A stretch of 33,846 nucleotides of DNA from Alkalinema sp. RU_4_3 (GCA_012031975.1 JAAUSA010000027.1:1-33846), one strand, 5' to 3'; numbered from the stretch's first letter, positions 7,978 through 18,491 are shown. The notes: a model not told the origin generated them from the letters alone. A program made the numbers and translations.

Positions 7978-10746
7978 ATGATCAAACGTCTGTTTAAGCA
8001 GCCCAATCCAATCCAGCACTGGAGTTTAGTCGTGGGGTTGAGTTTGATTCTGGGGGCAGCCGGGTCCGCCCCTCCAGTGCTAGCCCTGACGCCACCGCTC
8101 CCGCCGATCGCCGCATCCCAGGTTTCCTTGACCCAGGGCGTGCGCAAGACGGTGCTCAGCAATGGGCTGACGGTGCTGACCAAGGAGGTCAAAAGCGCCC
8201 CGGTGGTGACGGTGCAAGTCTGGTACAAGATTGGATCCTATGATGAGGCACCTGGCGTCAACGGGATCGCCCACCAGCTAGAGCATTTGATGTTTAAGGG
8301 AACCAAGGCGCGGCCCATTCAGTTTGGTCGCCTGTTCAGTGCCCTGGGCAGCCAGTCCAATGCCTTCACCAGCTATGACCAGACGGCCTACTACGGGACA
8401 GTGGAGCGCGATAAGCTGACGGCGATGCTGGAAATTGAGGCCGATCGCATGGCCAATGCCACGATCGATGAGGAGGCCCTGAAGAGCGAGAAGCGTGTGG
8501 TGATCTCGGAGTTGCAGGGCTATGAGAATAATCCCAGTTACCGTCTGGGTCGGGCCGTCCAGGGAGCGGCGTTTCCCGATTCGACCTATGGGTTGACCGT
8601 CGGGGGGACAAAGTCGGACATCGAGCGCTTTAGCCTAGAACAGGTGCGCTATTACTACAACAACTACTACAGCCCTAAAAACGCCACCCTGATCGTCGTC
8701 GGAGACTTTGAAACCGAGACCGCGCTGAAGAACATCCGCCAAATCTTCGAGCCTATTCCGAATCGCCAGCCGGGTCCACTCCCCAAGATTGAGGCCCCAA
8801 CTCGGCCGAAGATTACCAGTCCCATAGTCCTCAGGGAACCCGGCAGTGCGGCCCTGACCCAGTCGGTCTACCCCCTGCCCAACAGCCAGCATCCCGATGT
8901 GCCTGCCCTGCATGTGATGGATCTGATCCTCACCCAGGGGCGGGGCTCACGGCTGTACCAGGCGATCGTCGAATCAGGCCTCGCTAGCGGCTTTAGCGCC
9001 TACCCGGCCAACATGGCCGCCGGGGGCTGGTACGACTTCACCGCCACCGCTGCCCCAGGGAAAGATACCAAGGCGATCGATGCGGCGTTTCTCACCACCC
9101 TGAAACAGCTCCAGGATCAGCCCGTGACGCCCGAGGAACTCCAGCGCGCCAAGGTGCAACTGCGATCGAGCCAAATCCTCCGCAACCGCGACATCACTTC
9201 CCAGGCCAGACAGCTCGGGGATGACCAGACCAGCAATGGCGGCTATGGGTACCGCGATCGCTACCTGGCGGCCATCGAGCAGGTGACCGCCGCTGACATC
9301 CAGCGGGTGACCAAACGCTACTTCAGCGAATCAGCCCGCAAGGTCGGTTTCTTCGAGCCCACGACCGCCACGGCCCCCACGGCGCCGATCGCCGCAGGGG
9401 CCACCACAGGTGCCTACAACGTCGGTAAACCCGTCGATCCCGCCGAGGTCGCCCAGTACCTGCCCAAGCTGTCGTCTTCGTCCAACAATGTCACCCTGCC
9501 GGAGCGGATTGTCCTGCCCAATGGCTTGAAGCTGTTGCTGCTGCCGGATAAGAGTACGCCGACGGTAACCCTGAGTGGGTTTATCCGGGCGGGTAGTGAT
9601 TTTGACACAGCTCAAAAGGCCGGGCTGTCCCAGTTGACGGCGGCGAACTTGATGAATGGGACCCAGGGCCAGACGGGGCTGGCGATCGCCCAGAAGCTCG
9701 ACGATCGCGGCCTAGAACTGGGTTTCTCTAGCAATCGCGAGGGCGTGCGGATTGGCGGACAGGGTTTGTCGAGCGATCTGCCGATTCTCCTGGACACCTT
9801 GAGTGATGTGCTGCAAAAGGCGACGTTTCCGACCAAGGATCTGGAGCTGAGTCGGGCGCGATCGCTCACGGCACTCAAGGGCCAGCTAGATAACCCCAAT
9901 GCCCTAGCCAGACGCACCTTCCAGCAAAGCATCTACCCGAGCAATCACCCCTACCATACCTTCCCGACGGAGACGAGTTTGAAGGCGATCGCCCAGCCGG
10001 ATTTGCAGCAGTTCTATCAAAAGCTGTACCGCCCGGATAACACCGTGCTGGCCCTGGTCGGTGACTTCAGCGCACCCCAGGTGAAGCAGATGATCGAGCA
10101 GCGCCTCGGCCAATGGAAAACCACGGGTGCGAAACCTGAGGCGATATTTCCCACTGTGGGATTGCCGGAGGTGAGTCGGACGGTGCCCGCGCTGCTGCCA
10201 GGGAAGAGTCAGTCGGTGAGTTTCCTGGGCTATGTGGGGATCAAGCGGCAGGATCCGAGGTTCTATGCGGCCTTGGTGTTGAATCAGATTTTGGGGGGAG
10301 ACACGCTGTCGAGTCGGTTGGGGACGGAGATTCGCGATCGCCAGGGCCTGACCTACGGCATCTACAGCTATTTCCAAACGGGCAATCAGGCGGGACCGTT
10401 CTTCATCTCAATGCAGACGGCCCCCGAGGATGCCAAGAAAGCCATTACGAGCACGGTGAAACTCCTGGAGCAAATTCGGGATCAAGGGGTCAGTGCAGCG
10501 GAGGTAGGGAATGCGGTGCGATCGCTGACCAGTACCTACCCGGTGGACTTGGCGGACCCAGGGGACATGGCCAGTACGATTTTGTATAACGAGGTCTACG
10601 GTCTCAATCCCACGGAGCTACGCCAATATACGGCCCAAATCAGTGCGGTGACCCAGGCCCAGGTGAATCAGGCGGCCAAGGAGCTCTTGCAGCCCGATCG
10701 TTTAGTCGTGGTAACAGCGGGTCCTGAGGTGAAGGCAGCGCGTTAG
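7978..10746 (+). CDS. Secreted two-domain M16 (pitrilysin-type) zinc peptidase
   Basis: The product is 922 residues from the ATG at 7978. An upstream in-frame extension would overlap rplS and hide the signal peptide, so I reject it. Residues 1-36 look like a Sec signal: KRLFK, a hydrophobic core, then a small-residue end. The first M16 domain carries the inverted zinc motif HQLEH (H99, E102, H103) with the third ligand E178 in VVISEL, so it should be catalytic. The second M16 half (from about residue 490, [20 protein letters not shown]) lacks HxxEH and is the usual inactive partner that closes the chamber; it has the [20 protein letters not shown] conserved block. Likely role is processing or clearing peptides in the periplasm or thylakoid lumen. 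It is divergent from rplS. Confidence 0.92.
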   Translation: MIKRLFKQPNPIQHWSLVVGLSLILGAAGSAPPVLALTPPLPPIAASQVSLTQGVRKTVLSNGLTVLTKEVKSAPVVTVQVWYKIGSYDEAPGVNGIAHQLEHLMFKGTKARPIQFGRLFSALGSQSNAFTSYDQTAYYGTVERDKLTAMLEIEADRMANATIDEEALKSEKRVVISELQGYENNPSYRLGRAVQGAAFPDSTYGLTVGGTKSDIERFSLEQVRYYYNNYYSPKNATLIVVGDFETETALKNIRQIFEPIPNRQPGPLPKIEAPTRPKITSPIVLREPGSAALTQSVYPLPNSQHPDVPALHVMDLILTQGRGSRLYQAIVESGLASGFSAYPANMAAGGWYDFTATAAPGKDTKAIDAAFLTTLKQLQDQPVTPEELQRAKVQLRSSQILRNRDITSQARQLGDDQTSNGGYGYRDRYLAAIEQVTAADIQRVTKRYFSESARKVGFFEPTTATAPTAPIAAGATTGAYNVGKPVDPAEVAQYLPKLSSSSNNVTLPERIVLPNGLKLLLLPDKSTPTVTLSGFIRAGSDFDTAQKAGLSQLTAANLMNGTQGQTGLAIAQKLDDRGLELGFSSNREGVRIGGQGLSSDLPILLDTLSDVLQKATFPTKDLELSRARSLTALKGQLDNPNALARRTFQQSIYPSNHPYHTFPTETSLKAIAQPDLQQFYQKLYRPDNTVLALVGDFSAPQVKQMIEQRLGQWKTTGAKPEAIFPTVGLPEVSRTVPALLPGKSQSVSFLGYVGIKRQDPRFYAALVLNQILGGDTLSSRLGTEIRDRQGLTYGIYSYFQTGNQAGPFFISMQTAPEDAKKAITSTVKLLEQIRDQGVSAAEVGNAVRSLTSTYPVDLADPGDMASTILYNEVYGLNPTELRQYTAQISAVTQAQVNQAAKELLQPDRLVVVTAGPEVKAAR

Positions 10747-10798
10747 AATAATCGACGGCGACAAATCAAACCTGTTCAAATCCTAGGAATTACGAACC

Positions 10799-11449
10799 AT
10801 GAGTGAAACTTTTCTTTCTCCCCAGCAGGTGGTTGAGTTGTTCAAGTGGCGCTATGCGACAAAGACCTTTGACACCAGTAAGAAGATTTCGGATGCGGAC
10901 TGGAAGGCTATTGAGGAATGTTTGGTATTAACGCCCTCATCCTTTGGGTTGCAGCCTTGGAAGTTTTTCGTGGTGGATAATCCCGAGACGCGCAAGGAGC
11001 TGCTGGCCAATTCCTGGAACCAGGTGCAGGTGGTGGATGCCTCGCACTTGGTGGTCTTGGCAATTAAGACGGATGTGAATGATGGGGATGTCGATCGCTA
11101 TCTCCAATCCACCATGGATGCCCGCCAGGTGACGGCGGAATCCTTGGAGGGCTTTGGGAAAGTGATGAAGGGCTTCTTGGCCAATCCTAAATTAGACAAG
11201 GGGGCCTGGGCCGAGAAACAGGTCTATATTGCCCTGGGTCAATTGATGAGTGCCGTGGCCGTCATGGGGATCGACGCCTGTCCGATGGAGGGCTTTAATC
11301 CGGTCAAGTATGACGAGATTTTAGGGCTGACGGCCAAGGGCTATCGATCGGTGCTGGTCTGCCCCGTGGGCTATCGATCGGACTCCGATAAGTATGCGAC
11401 GGCGGCAAAGGTGCGCTATAGCGTGGAGGCCATGGTGGAGCACCTCTAG
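10799..11449 (+). CDS. NAD(P)H-dependent nitroreductase-family flavoprotein (NfsB-like)
   Basis: The product is 216 residues. The N-terminal KWRYATKTFDTSKKISDADW, containing the RYATK FMN phosphate-binding Arg/Lys, then PSSFGLQPWKFFVVDN, and the C-terminal GIDACPMEGFNP and LVCPVGYRSDSDKYA are typical of the NfsB/NfnB group of FMN oxidoreductases. These reduce quinones and nitroaromatics with NAD(P)H as dimers in the cytoplasm; the true substrate here is unknown. It lies 52 bases after the M16 gene and could be cotranscribed. Its stop codon overlaps the restored stop of the convergent alcohol dehydrogenase (11446-11449). Confidence 0.9.
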   Translation: MSETFLSPQQVVELFKWRYATKTFDTSKKISDADWKAIEECLVLTPSSFGLQPWKFFVVDNPETRKELLANSWNQVQVVDASHLVVLAIKTDVNDGDVDRYLQSTMDARQVTAESLEGFGKVMKGFLANPKLDKGAWAEKQVYIALGQLMSAVAVMGIDACPMEGFNPVKYDEILGLTAKGYRSVLVCPVGYRSDSDKYATAAKVRYSVEAMVEHL

Positions 11450-12395
11450 GGTTCCAATAATATTTTCATGGTGCCCTTGGTTTGGGCGCGATCGAAGGCC
11501 GCTATTCCTTCCTTGAGGGGTAGCGGCCTTCGATTAGGTAGGTGGGATCGATTAGGCCTCTGCTGAGTAGATCCAATGCCGGGGCAAAGGGTCCGCAGCG
11601 CGATCCGACTAGGGTGATTTCATTGACGACGATCGCAGCGGCATCGAGGTTCAACTGTCCAGCATAGGTACTTTTCAAAACCAGCTTCCCTCGGGGTTTC
11701 AACGCATTGAGGGCGAGGGCAAATCCTTCGGGATTGCCTGTGCATTCCACGGCGATGTCAAAACTGTGGGGGGCAATGGCCTCGGCTAGTCCCGTTTGAA
11801 TCCCCCTGGCTTGCAGGTGGGCGAGTTTTTCTTTGTAGCGACCCACCGCCAGCAGTTTAGCCCCAGTTAAGGCAAGGGTTTGGGCGATCAATTGGCCGAG
11901 TTTGCCGTCGCCGATCACGAGAATGCGGTGGTTTTGTGAGATTTCAATTTGTTCTTGGATTTGGAGCGCAGCGGCGATCGGTTCCGTAAACGTTGCAGCT
12001 TCGTCAGAAACATTGTCGGGAACTATGTGGAGGTTTTCGATCGGCAAACAAAGGTAATCGGCAAACGCACCATTGTGGTTAACAATCCCCAGAACGGTTC
12101 GATTTTCGCAATGGGTCGGGAGATTAATTTTGCAGTATTGACAGATACCGCAGGCGGAATTAATTTCACCAACGACACGGCGGTTGATTAGGGGATCAGG
12201 ACCGCGATCGACAACACCCACAAACTCATGGCCAATGATGCCTTTGTATGGGTAATAGCCCCGTAGAAGTTCTAGATCGGTATTACAAATGCCCGATCGC
12301 AGCACCCTAACCCTTGCTTCGTGGGGTTTAGGTTCTGGTATGGGAAGGTCAGTCCGGAGATTGAGTTGATTATTTTCTAGCCACAGCGCTTGCAT
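11446..12395 (-). CDS. Zinc-binding medium-chain alcohol dehydrogenase, frameshift near the C-terminus
   Basis: This is an MDR-family dehydrogenase. Catalytic-zinc residues appear in SGICNTDLELLRG (Cys) and GHEFVG (His-Glu). The structural-zinc lobe is SACGICQYCKINLPTHC. A Rossmann fold follows with VIGDGKLGQLIAQ, then VECTGNPEGFALAL. As read, the frame stops at 11502 after EGRYPSRKE. In the next frame PLKEGIAAFDRAQTKGTMKI and a short tail follow, exactly the family C-terminus, ending at 11446. One base is missing in the G4 run 11517-11520; with it restored the protein is 316 residues. The break lies in the loop of a perfect 14-bp inverted repeat. The substrate is unknown, probably a polyol or other small alcohol. 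Confidence 0.85.
11491..11534. repeat. Perfect 14-bp inverted repeat inside the ADH 3' end
   Basis: ATCGAAGGCCGCTA (11491-11504) and TAGCGGCCTTCGAT (11521-11534) are exact reverse complements around a 16-base loop. It lies in coding sequence and encompasses the frameshift. No U tract follows on either strand, so it is not an ordinary terminator. Confidence 0.85.
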
Positions 12396-12409
12396 ATTGT
12401 CATCCCATC

Positions 12410-12440
12410 AAAAGGGTGCTGTACAAATAATACAACACCC
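12410..12440 (-). terminator. Intrinsic terminator of thiC
   Basis: On the minus strand GGGTGTTGTA (12440-12431) pairs with TACAGCACCC (12423-12414), with one G-U pair and a 7-base loop, and is followed by TTTT. It lies 28 bases after the thiC stop and separates it from the dehydrogenase. Confidence 0.7.
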
Positions 12441-12467
12441 GATTATTCAAACCTCTAATTCAACCGC

Positions 12468-13858
<1,391 letters not shown>

Positions 13859-13881
13859 AAATTAAGTTCCTCAGAAATAAA

Positions 13882-14007
13882 CAGCTTCCCTGCGCTGGCA
13901 TTACCCAGAAATGCTATTGAATGGGGTTTGGCACATTCCACGGCATCGGTTCAGGTTCTAAGGGTGGTTTCTCAGCCCAATCGTTGTTTTAGGCACCCCT
14001 AGCTTCG
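13882..14007 (-). promoter_or_regulatory. TPP (thi-box) riboswitch of thiC
   Basis: Minus-strand landmarks in order are GGGGTGCC, GGCTGAGAAACCACCC, GAACCTGA, and GGGTAATGCCAGCGCAGGGA, with AGCT at both ends able to close P1. These are the conserved pyrimidine- and pyrophosphate-binding parts of the THI element. The P3 arm is longer than in the E. coli form. About 24 bases separate it from the thiC ATG, including a GAGG ribosome-binding site, so translational control is most likely. Confidence 0.93.
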
Positions 14008-14009
14008 CT

Positions 14010-14619
14010 GATGATCCTATCACCCTTGAGAGAGTCGTAGGGTCCTACAGCACAGAACGTGGGTAAACTTGATGAAAGTTTTTATCCTTGAAAAGATTAA
14101 AAGGCTACAGCCTGGGCCGCTGAAATTGCCGATGGGTTCTACCAAAACCAACCTAATCTATTCCAATTCAACCCGGCGGAACCAAGATGGGACAGGAATG
14201 GAACCTATCCGGATCCAAAGATCCCAATAAAAACTGTATATTTCTTTACAAGACCGCTCAAAACTTCCTAGGATGTAATCTTACTAGTCAAAGATCCTGA
14301 TTTTCTTCGCAATCTTTCTTTTGGCAGATGACAAAAATTCAATAGCATGCATTCGAGATCACCTGCATCGCCAAATCTAAAGTTTTTATTAAGTCTCCCC
14401 GCTCTCCTAGGAAATTAACGCTAATTATGGAGACATGTATTACGACTTTGCAATAGAACGAAACACCTGATTCTTCTTTCGCAATCTATCTAGTTAGAAG
14501 TTTTGCTTCTGGGTTTTGCAGCGATTTGGAAAATACAAGCCAATACCAAAGTGAGATTTGCTGGTTTAGTCAGTTGCGATTGGGTGTGGTGACGTTGCGT
14601 TAATGGAGGAAAAAATTCA
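14010..14619. other. Gene-free region between the thiC riboswitch and the glycosyltransferase
   Basis: There is no credible reading frame here. AT-rich in part, it must hold the thiC promoter (minus) and that of the downstream glycosyltransferase (plus). A direct repeat of about 25 bases occurs at 14296-14320 and 14466-14490 (shared core CGCAATCT followed by TTCT or ATCT). The glycosyltransferase has a strong GGAGG at 14605-14609. I cannot fix promoter boxes with confidence. Confidence 0.5.
14296..14490 (+). repeat. Two direct repeats 170 bp apart in a long leader
   Basis: CCTGATT-TTC-TTCGCAATCTTTCT (from 14296) and CCTGATTCTTCTTTCGCAATCTATCT (from 14466) match in about 22 positions when a 2-base gap is allowed. 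They lie in the long noncoding stretch upstream of the glycosyltransferase and could be paired operator sites or a remnant duplication. Confidence 0.45.
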
Positions 14620-15714
14620 ATGCGTATTGCTCAGGTTGCACCCCTTTGGGAACGAGTTCCCCCACCCGCCTACGGTGGAATCGAACTGGTAGTTGCCTTG
14701 CTATGTAATGAACTAGTCCGTCAGGGCCACGAAGTTACGCTGTTTGCCTCGGGCGACTCGATTACGGATGCGAAGCTTGAATCTGTTCATCCCCAAGCTT
14801 TACGTCTAGACTCTTCGGTGAAGGAGTATGGCATCTACGAGATGTTGAACCTGGCTCGGGTGTACGAAAGAGCGGATGAGTTTGATGTGATTCATTCCCA
14901 TATGGGCTGCGCCGCCTTGGTCTATGCAAACCTGGTGAAGACGCCAACGGTGCATACCCTCCACGGTATTTTCACTCCGGACAATGAAAAGTTATTTACC
15001 CATGCTAAGGATCAGCCGTACGTCAGTATTTCTGATTCCCAGCGGGAGCCAAGACTTGGTTTGAATGTAAGAGCTACGGTCTATAACGGTATCAACGTTG
15101 ACGCCTTTACGTTCCATCCTGAGGCAGATAATCCTCCCTACCTGGCCTTCCTGGGCCGTCTGTCGCCGGAGAAGGGTCCCCACCATGCGATCGAAATCGC
15201 GAAGCGGACGGGTCTGCCTCTGAAGATGGCGGGTAAGGTGGATGTGGTGGATAAGGCGTTCTTTGAGGCGGAAATTGCCCCCCATATCGATGGTGAACAG
15301 ATTCAGTATCTTGGCGAGGCAAATCACGTCCAAAAGAATGAATTGATGGGCCGGGCCTTGGCGACCCTATTCCCGATCACCTGGCGTGAGCCCTTTGGTC
15401 TGGTGATGGTGGAAGCCCTTGCTTCGGGGTCACCGCTGATTGCGATGCCCTTGGGTTCTGTGCCGGAAATTGTGGAAGACGGTAAGGTTGGGTTCCTGTG
15501 CGAGACAGTGGATGACTGTGTGAAGGCAGTTGCGAAGCTAGACCAGATCGATCGCGCTGACTGCCGTCAGCATGTCCGTGACAACTTCAGCATGCAGAGC
15601 ATGACTCGGGGTTATGAGGCCGTCTATCAAGATGTTCTGAAAAAGCGTTATAGCCAGAACGGTCACCGCAAGCTAGCTTCCATGAAGGAATTGGCAACCA
15701 GCGGTTCTATCTAG
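14620..15714 (+). CDS. GT4-type glycosyltransferase (GT-B fold)
   Basis: The product is 364 residues starting MRIAQVAPLWERVPPPAYGG, with the Gly-rich acceptor-side loop PPAYGGIE typical of cytoplasmic GT4 enzymes. FDVIHSHMG and TPTVHTLHG follow in the N-terminal Rossmann domain. The nucleotide-sugar domain has FLGRLSPEKGPHHAIEIAK and the E(x)7E motif WREPFGLVMVEALASG (E257, E265). It transfers a sugar from a nucleotide donor to a glycan or lipid acceptor; donor and acceptor cannot be read from sequence. The start has a GGAGG 10 bases upstream. A second GT4 enzyme follows after 150 bases, with a strong hairpin between them. Confidence 0.88.
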   Translation: MRIAQVAPLWERVPPPAYGGIELVVALLCNELVRQGHEVTLFASGDSITDAKLESVHPQALRLDSSVKEYGIYEMLNLARVYERADEFDVIHSHMGCAALVYANLVKTPTVHTLHGIFTPDNEKLFTHAKDQPYVSISDSQREPRLGLNVRATVYNGINVDAFTFHPEADNPPYLAFLGRLSPEKGPHHAIEIAKRTGLPLKMAGKVDVVDKAFFEAEIAPHIDGEQIQYLGEANHVQKNELMGRALATLFPITWREPFGLVMVEALASGSPLIAMPLGSVPEIVEDGKVGFLCETVDDCVKAVAKLDQIDRADCRQHVRDNFSMQSMTRGYEAVYQDVLKKRYSQNGHRKLASMKELATSGSI

Positions 15715-15729
15715 ACCTTCAATTTCTAT

Positions 15730-15765
15730 CCTTGGGAATGGTCGGATCGTTTCCCATTCCCAGGG
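15730..15765 (+). other. Strong hairpin between the two glycosyltransferase genes
   Basis: Bases 15730-15741 pair with 15754-15765 (core TGGGAATGG/CCATTCCCA, 12 bp with one G-U pair, 12-base loop). No U run follows, so it may stabilise or process the upstream mRNA, or act as a weak terminator. Confidence 0.5.
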
Positions 15766-15864
15766 CTCTAGCATTTCAAATTCAGATCCTTTGGTACCGA
15801 TCGAAATGAGATCAGCATTTTGACAGTATCGATGGATATCATACGTCCCATGAGGTGAAATCCT

Positions 15865-17247
15865 ATGGTTATCGGGAACAAGATTAGTTCATCCCCTGCA
15901 ATAATAAATACTCCCTTCGGTCGCAAGTCGCCCCGTCAAGCGATCGCACTTATTTCGGATCACGGTGATCCAGCAGCGGAAATTGGACGGGAAGAGGCGG
16001 GTGGTCAGAATGTCTATGTGCGGCAGGTGGGCGAGGCACTTGCAAAGTTGGGTTGGCAAGTTGATATGTTCACGCGCAAGGTGAGGCCGGACGATGCGGC
16101 GATCGTGCAGCATTCTCCCTATTGTCGAACGATTCGCTTGGTGGCGGGGCCAGAGGAGTTTGTTTCGCGAGATGCTTTGCTGGAGCATATGCCTGCTTTT
16201 GTGGCGGCGTTCCAGAAGTTTCAGGCGAAGGAAGGGTTGAATTATCCGTTGATTCATACTAACTACTGGTTGTCGGCTTGGGCCGGGTTGCAACTGAAGC
16301 AGCAGACTAATGTGCAGTTGGTGCATACCTATCACTCCTTGGGTGCGATCAAGTATCAGACTGTAGAGGCTCCGGCTAGTGCCAAGGCACGTTTGCTGGT
16401 TGAAAAGGAAATTCTGGAGCAGGCCCAATGTGTGGTGGCGACGAGTCCCCAGGAGGAGGAGGCGCTGAGGCAGCTTGTTTCCCTGGGCGGCCATGTGCAG
16501 GTTATTCCCTGCGGTACGAATTTGCAGACCTTCCGGGCGATCCCGAGGGCCGATGCTCGGGCGAAGCTGGGGATTAGTGCGATGGAGAAAATCGTGCTTT
16601 ATGTGGGTCGCTTTGATCCGCGTAAGGGGATTGAGACCCTGGTGCGGGGTTTTGCCAAGGTGGTTGAGTCCTCGGCGGAACCGGTGCGGTTGATGATTGT
16701 GGGCGGTAGTGAGCCGGGTCAGAGTGATGGGATAGAGCGCGATCGCATTGGTGCTTTGGTGGAGGAGCTGGGCATTGAAGATTCTGTGACCTTTGCGGGT
16801 CGTCAGGGCCATGATGCGCTGCCTGTCTATTACACGGCGGCGGATGTCTGTGTGATTCCGAGTCACTATGAGCCCTTTGGGCTGGTGGCGATCGAGGCGA
16901 TGGCCTGTGGGACGCCTGTGGTGGCGTCGGATGTGGGCGGGCTGAAGTTCACCGTATTGCCTGAGGAGACGGGTTTGCTGGTGCCGCCGCAGGATGTGGA
17001 TGCGTTTGCTGGGGCGATCGGTCGGGTTCTGGGCGATGAGCTTTGGGCGAAGAAGATGCGGAAGCGGGCGTCGGAGCGGGTGCAGCAGAATTTTAGCTGG
17101 GGCTCGGTGGCGGTGCAGTTGAGCGATCTCTATCGCCGTCTGTTGGCGCAGTCGCTGTCTGATGAGTTGCTGGTGGCTCCGGCGAAGACTATTGCCTATT
17201 CGGCTTCTGGGGCTGTGGCGATGGCGAATCGGACGAAGGTGTCTTAG
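15865..17247 (+). CDS. GT4-type glycosyltransferase related to sucrose-phosphate synthase GT domain
   Basis: The product is 460 residues. The N-terminal GREEAGGQNVYVRQVGEALA (GGQNVYV at 46-52) is the acceptor-loop motif shared with sucrose(-phosphate) synthase-like and MshA-like GT4 enzymes. VHTYHSLG and VIPCGTNLQTF follow. The donor domain has YVGRFDPRKGIETLV and the E(x)7E motif HYEPFGLVAIEAMACG. The last 40 residues are low-complexity. The start at 15865 follows GAGGTG. It is soluble with no signal or membrane segment. It lies downstream of another GT4 gene, so both probably work on one sugar product, such as a glycolipid, a compatible solute or exopolysaccharide; which one is open. A U-tailed hairpin closes the gene. 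Confidence 0.88.
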   Translation: MVIGNKISSSPAIINTPFGRKSPRQAIALISDHGDPAAEIGREEAGGQNVYVRQVGEALAKLGWQVDMFTRKVRPDDAAIVQHSPYCRTIRLVAGPEEFVSRDALLEHMPAFVAAFQKFQAKEGLNYPLIHTNYWLSAWAGLQLKQQTNVQLVHTYHSLGAIKYQTVEAPASAKARLLVEKEILEQAQCVVATSPQEEEALRQLVSLGGHVQVIPCGTNLQTFRAIPRADARAKLGISAMEKIVLYVGRFDPRKGIETLVRGFAKVVESSAEPVRLMIVGGSEPGQSDGIERDRIGALVEELGIEDSVTFAGRQGHDALPVYYTAADVCVIPSHYEPFGLVAIEAMACGTPVVASDVGGLKFTVLPEETGLLVPPQDVDAFAGAIGRVLGDELWAKKMRKRASERVQQNFSWGSVAVQLSDLYRRLLAQSLSDELLVAPAKTIAYSASGAVAMANRTKVS

Positions 17248-17278
17248 GTTCGTCCTTTTTATAACATTGTGCGTTAGC

Positions 17279-17310
17279 GGCTTGGGCAGATTTTGCCTGG
17301 GTCGTTTTTT
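17279..17310 (+). terminator. Intrinsic terminator after the second glycosyltransferase
   Basis: GGCTTGGGC (17279-17287) pairs with GCCTGGGTC (17295-17303) using several G-U pairs around a 7-base loop; TTTTTT follows at 17305-17310. Confidence 0.65.
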
Positions 17311-17323
17311 GGACACACAAGTC

Positions 17324-17419
17324 GCACAGCAGGCCCCCTAGCCCCCAATCCTGGGGGGACCGAGCCAAAAACTAGCTAATTTGCCCCAATTCAAGGTTCC
17401 TCAAAGTTTGCTGCTGTGC
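17324..17419. repeat. Short inverted-repeat element (MITE-like remnant)
   Basis: GCACAGCAG (17324-17332) and CTGCTGTGC (17411-17419) are perfect inverted termini about 80 bases apart. Inside is a C-rich/G-rich palindrome (CCCCCAATCCTGGGGGG) of the kind widely dispersed in cyanobacterial genomes. No coding capacity. Confidence 0.5.
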
Positions 17420-17440
17420 ACAGAAAAGTCGCAACGGAGA

Positions 17441-17656
17441 TCAACCTACAGGCTCACGTAGGCCGCTTGAAACCTGAGGGTTTAGGTGTGGGAATAACAC
17501 CGATGTAGGCTTCTTTTGCTCATAGGCTTTCGTATTGGGGCTATGCCGTTGATACCAATCAGGTTGTTCTGTCGTCGTCCGTCCCCCATCGCAATCGGGG
17601 CAGCGACTAGATGTGGAGAACGACCACGGGAGATCCGGTAGAGCCTCAAATTTTCC
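17441..17656 (-). pseudogene. Transposase N-terminal fragment (probably ISL3-type), degenerate
   Basis: One minus-strand frame of about 72 codons, without a proper start, reads KFEALPDLPWSFST, then SSRCPDCDGGRTTTEQPDWY and QRHSPNTKAYEQ. A zinc-ribbon CPDC followed by a TTT...DWY...TKAYE block is what I recall from the N-terminal domain of ISL3-family transposases in cyanobacteria. The frame is then lost and ends at 17441. No catalytic DDE part is present nearby, so it is a relic. The family call rests on memory of the motif and is tentative; a transposase remnant of some kind is the safer statement. Confidence 0.45.
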
Positions 17657-17843
17657 TAAGCATAGTAAATATACTTAGCCATCTCCGGTTCTGATCCAGC
17701 ACTATGCCCAGAACCAGCCTTACCATAATGCTCACCTCAGATCCCCATGGGAGCCAGATGAGTTGACGCCTGCCTTTGTGGAGATCGCGATGACTGTATG
17801 AATACGCTAAAATCAGAACAACCTTTTTACCCGAGGTCCCGTC

Positions 17844-18089
17844 ATGTTGACAATCAAACAACAACTCCTAGAAGCCATCGATCGCGCTCCCATAGCTGAC
17901 CTAGAAAGCACCCTCACCTTTCTTGAAAATCGACTTGCCTTACCACAGCCCGATAGGAACTATCCCGCAAGAGCCGTCAGCATCCTCAAGCAGTTGGTTC
18001 AAGCGAACGCCTGCGCCACAATTGAAGACCCGATCGCATGGCAAAAAGAAATCAGAATCGATCGACCTCTACCGGGCCGAGATGACTAA
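17844..18089 (+). CDS. Putative VapB-like antitoxin
   Basis: The product is 81 residues: MLTIKQQLLEAIDRAPIADLESTLTFLENRL, then a Pro-rich linker and an Arg/Asp-rich tail. The N-terminal half is helical with no obvious ribbon-helix-helix or AbrB motif, so identity rests mainly on context. Its stop overlaps the start of a PIN-domain gene (TAATG, 18087-18091), the standard antitoxin-first order. The C-terminal tail would be the toxin-binding part. A GAGGT ribosome site precedes the ATG. Confidence 0.65.
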   Translation: MLTIKQQLLEAIDRAPIADLESTLTFLENRLALPQPDRNYPARAVSILKQLVQANACATIEDPIAWQKEIRIDRPLPGRDD

Positions 18090-18454
18090 TGCTGCTAGAT
18101 AGTAACCTGATCATCTATGCCTCAAAACCCGGATATGACGCTTTGCTGGACTGGATGAGCCAGCAACCGATTGTTGTTTCTGCTATCACTCAACTGGAAG
18201 TCCTGGGATATCATCGCCTCACCGAAACAGAACGAAATTTCTTCCTGGACTTTTTCTCCAGCCTACCCATTCTAGCCCTCACCCCAGAAGTCATCAATCA
18301 AGCAATCGTCCTGCGCCAACAGCGTAAAATGAGTTTAGGCGATGCCACGATCGCCGCCACAGCTATTGTTCATCAACTACCGATCGCCACCCACAATGTG
18401 ACTGACTTTCAATGGGTGCCAAATCTAGTCGTCATCGATCCCCTTACTCCATAA
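18089..18454 (+). CDS. PIN-domain toxin, VapC family
   Basis: The product is 121 residues with the four acidic PIN positions visible: D4 in MLLDSNLIIYA, E37 in ITQLEVLGYH, D85 in MSLGDATIAATA, and D105 in THNVTDFQWV. VapC toxins are Mg-dependent RNases that cleave tRNA or rRNA when the antitoxin is lost. The overlap with the upstream gene implies translational coupling. All catalytic residues are intact, so it should be active. It sits beside transposase and MITE debris, consistent with an accessory region. Confidence 0.85.
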   Translation: MLLDSNLIIYASKPGYDALLDWMSQQPIVVSAITQLEVLGYHRLTETERNFFLDFFSSLPILALTPEVINQAIVLRQQRKMSLGDATIAATAIVHQLPIATHNVTDFQWVPNLVVIDPLTP

Positions 18455-18491
18455 ATCACTGTGCCTTGCTCTACTAAAGGCTCGATCGCCC

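Noticed and set aside
7800-8228. N-terminal extension of rplS
   Set aside because: It would be antisense to the M16 peptidase and lacks L19-like sequence; the start at 7799 gives the normal 120-residue protein.
15889-17316. Long antisense reading frame (about 475 codons) opposite the second glycosyltransferase
   Set aside because: Composition is His/Arg/Leu-rich with no domain logic. It is the shadow of a GC-rich gene with clear GT4 motifs.
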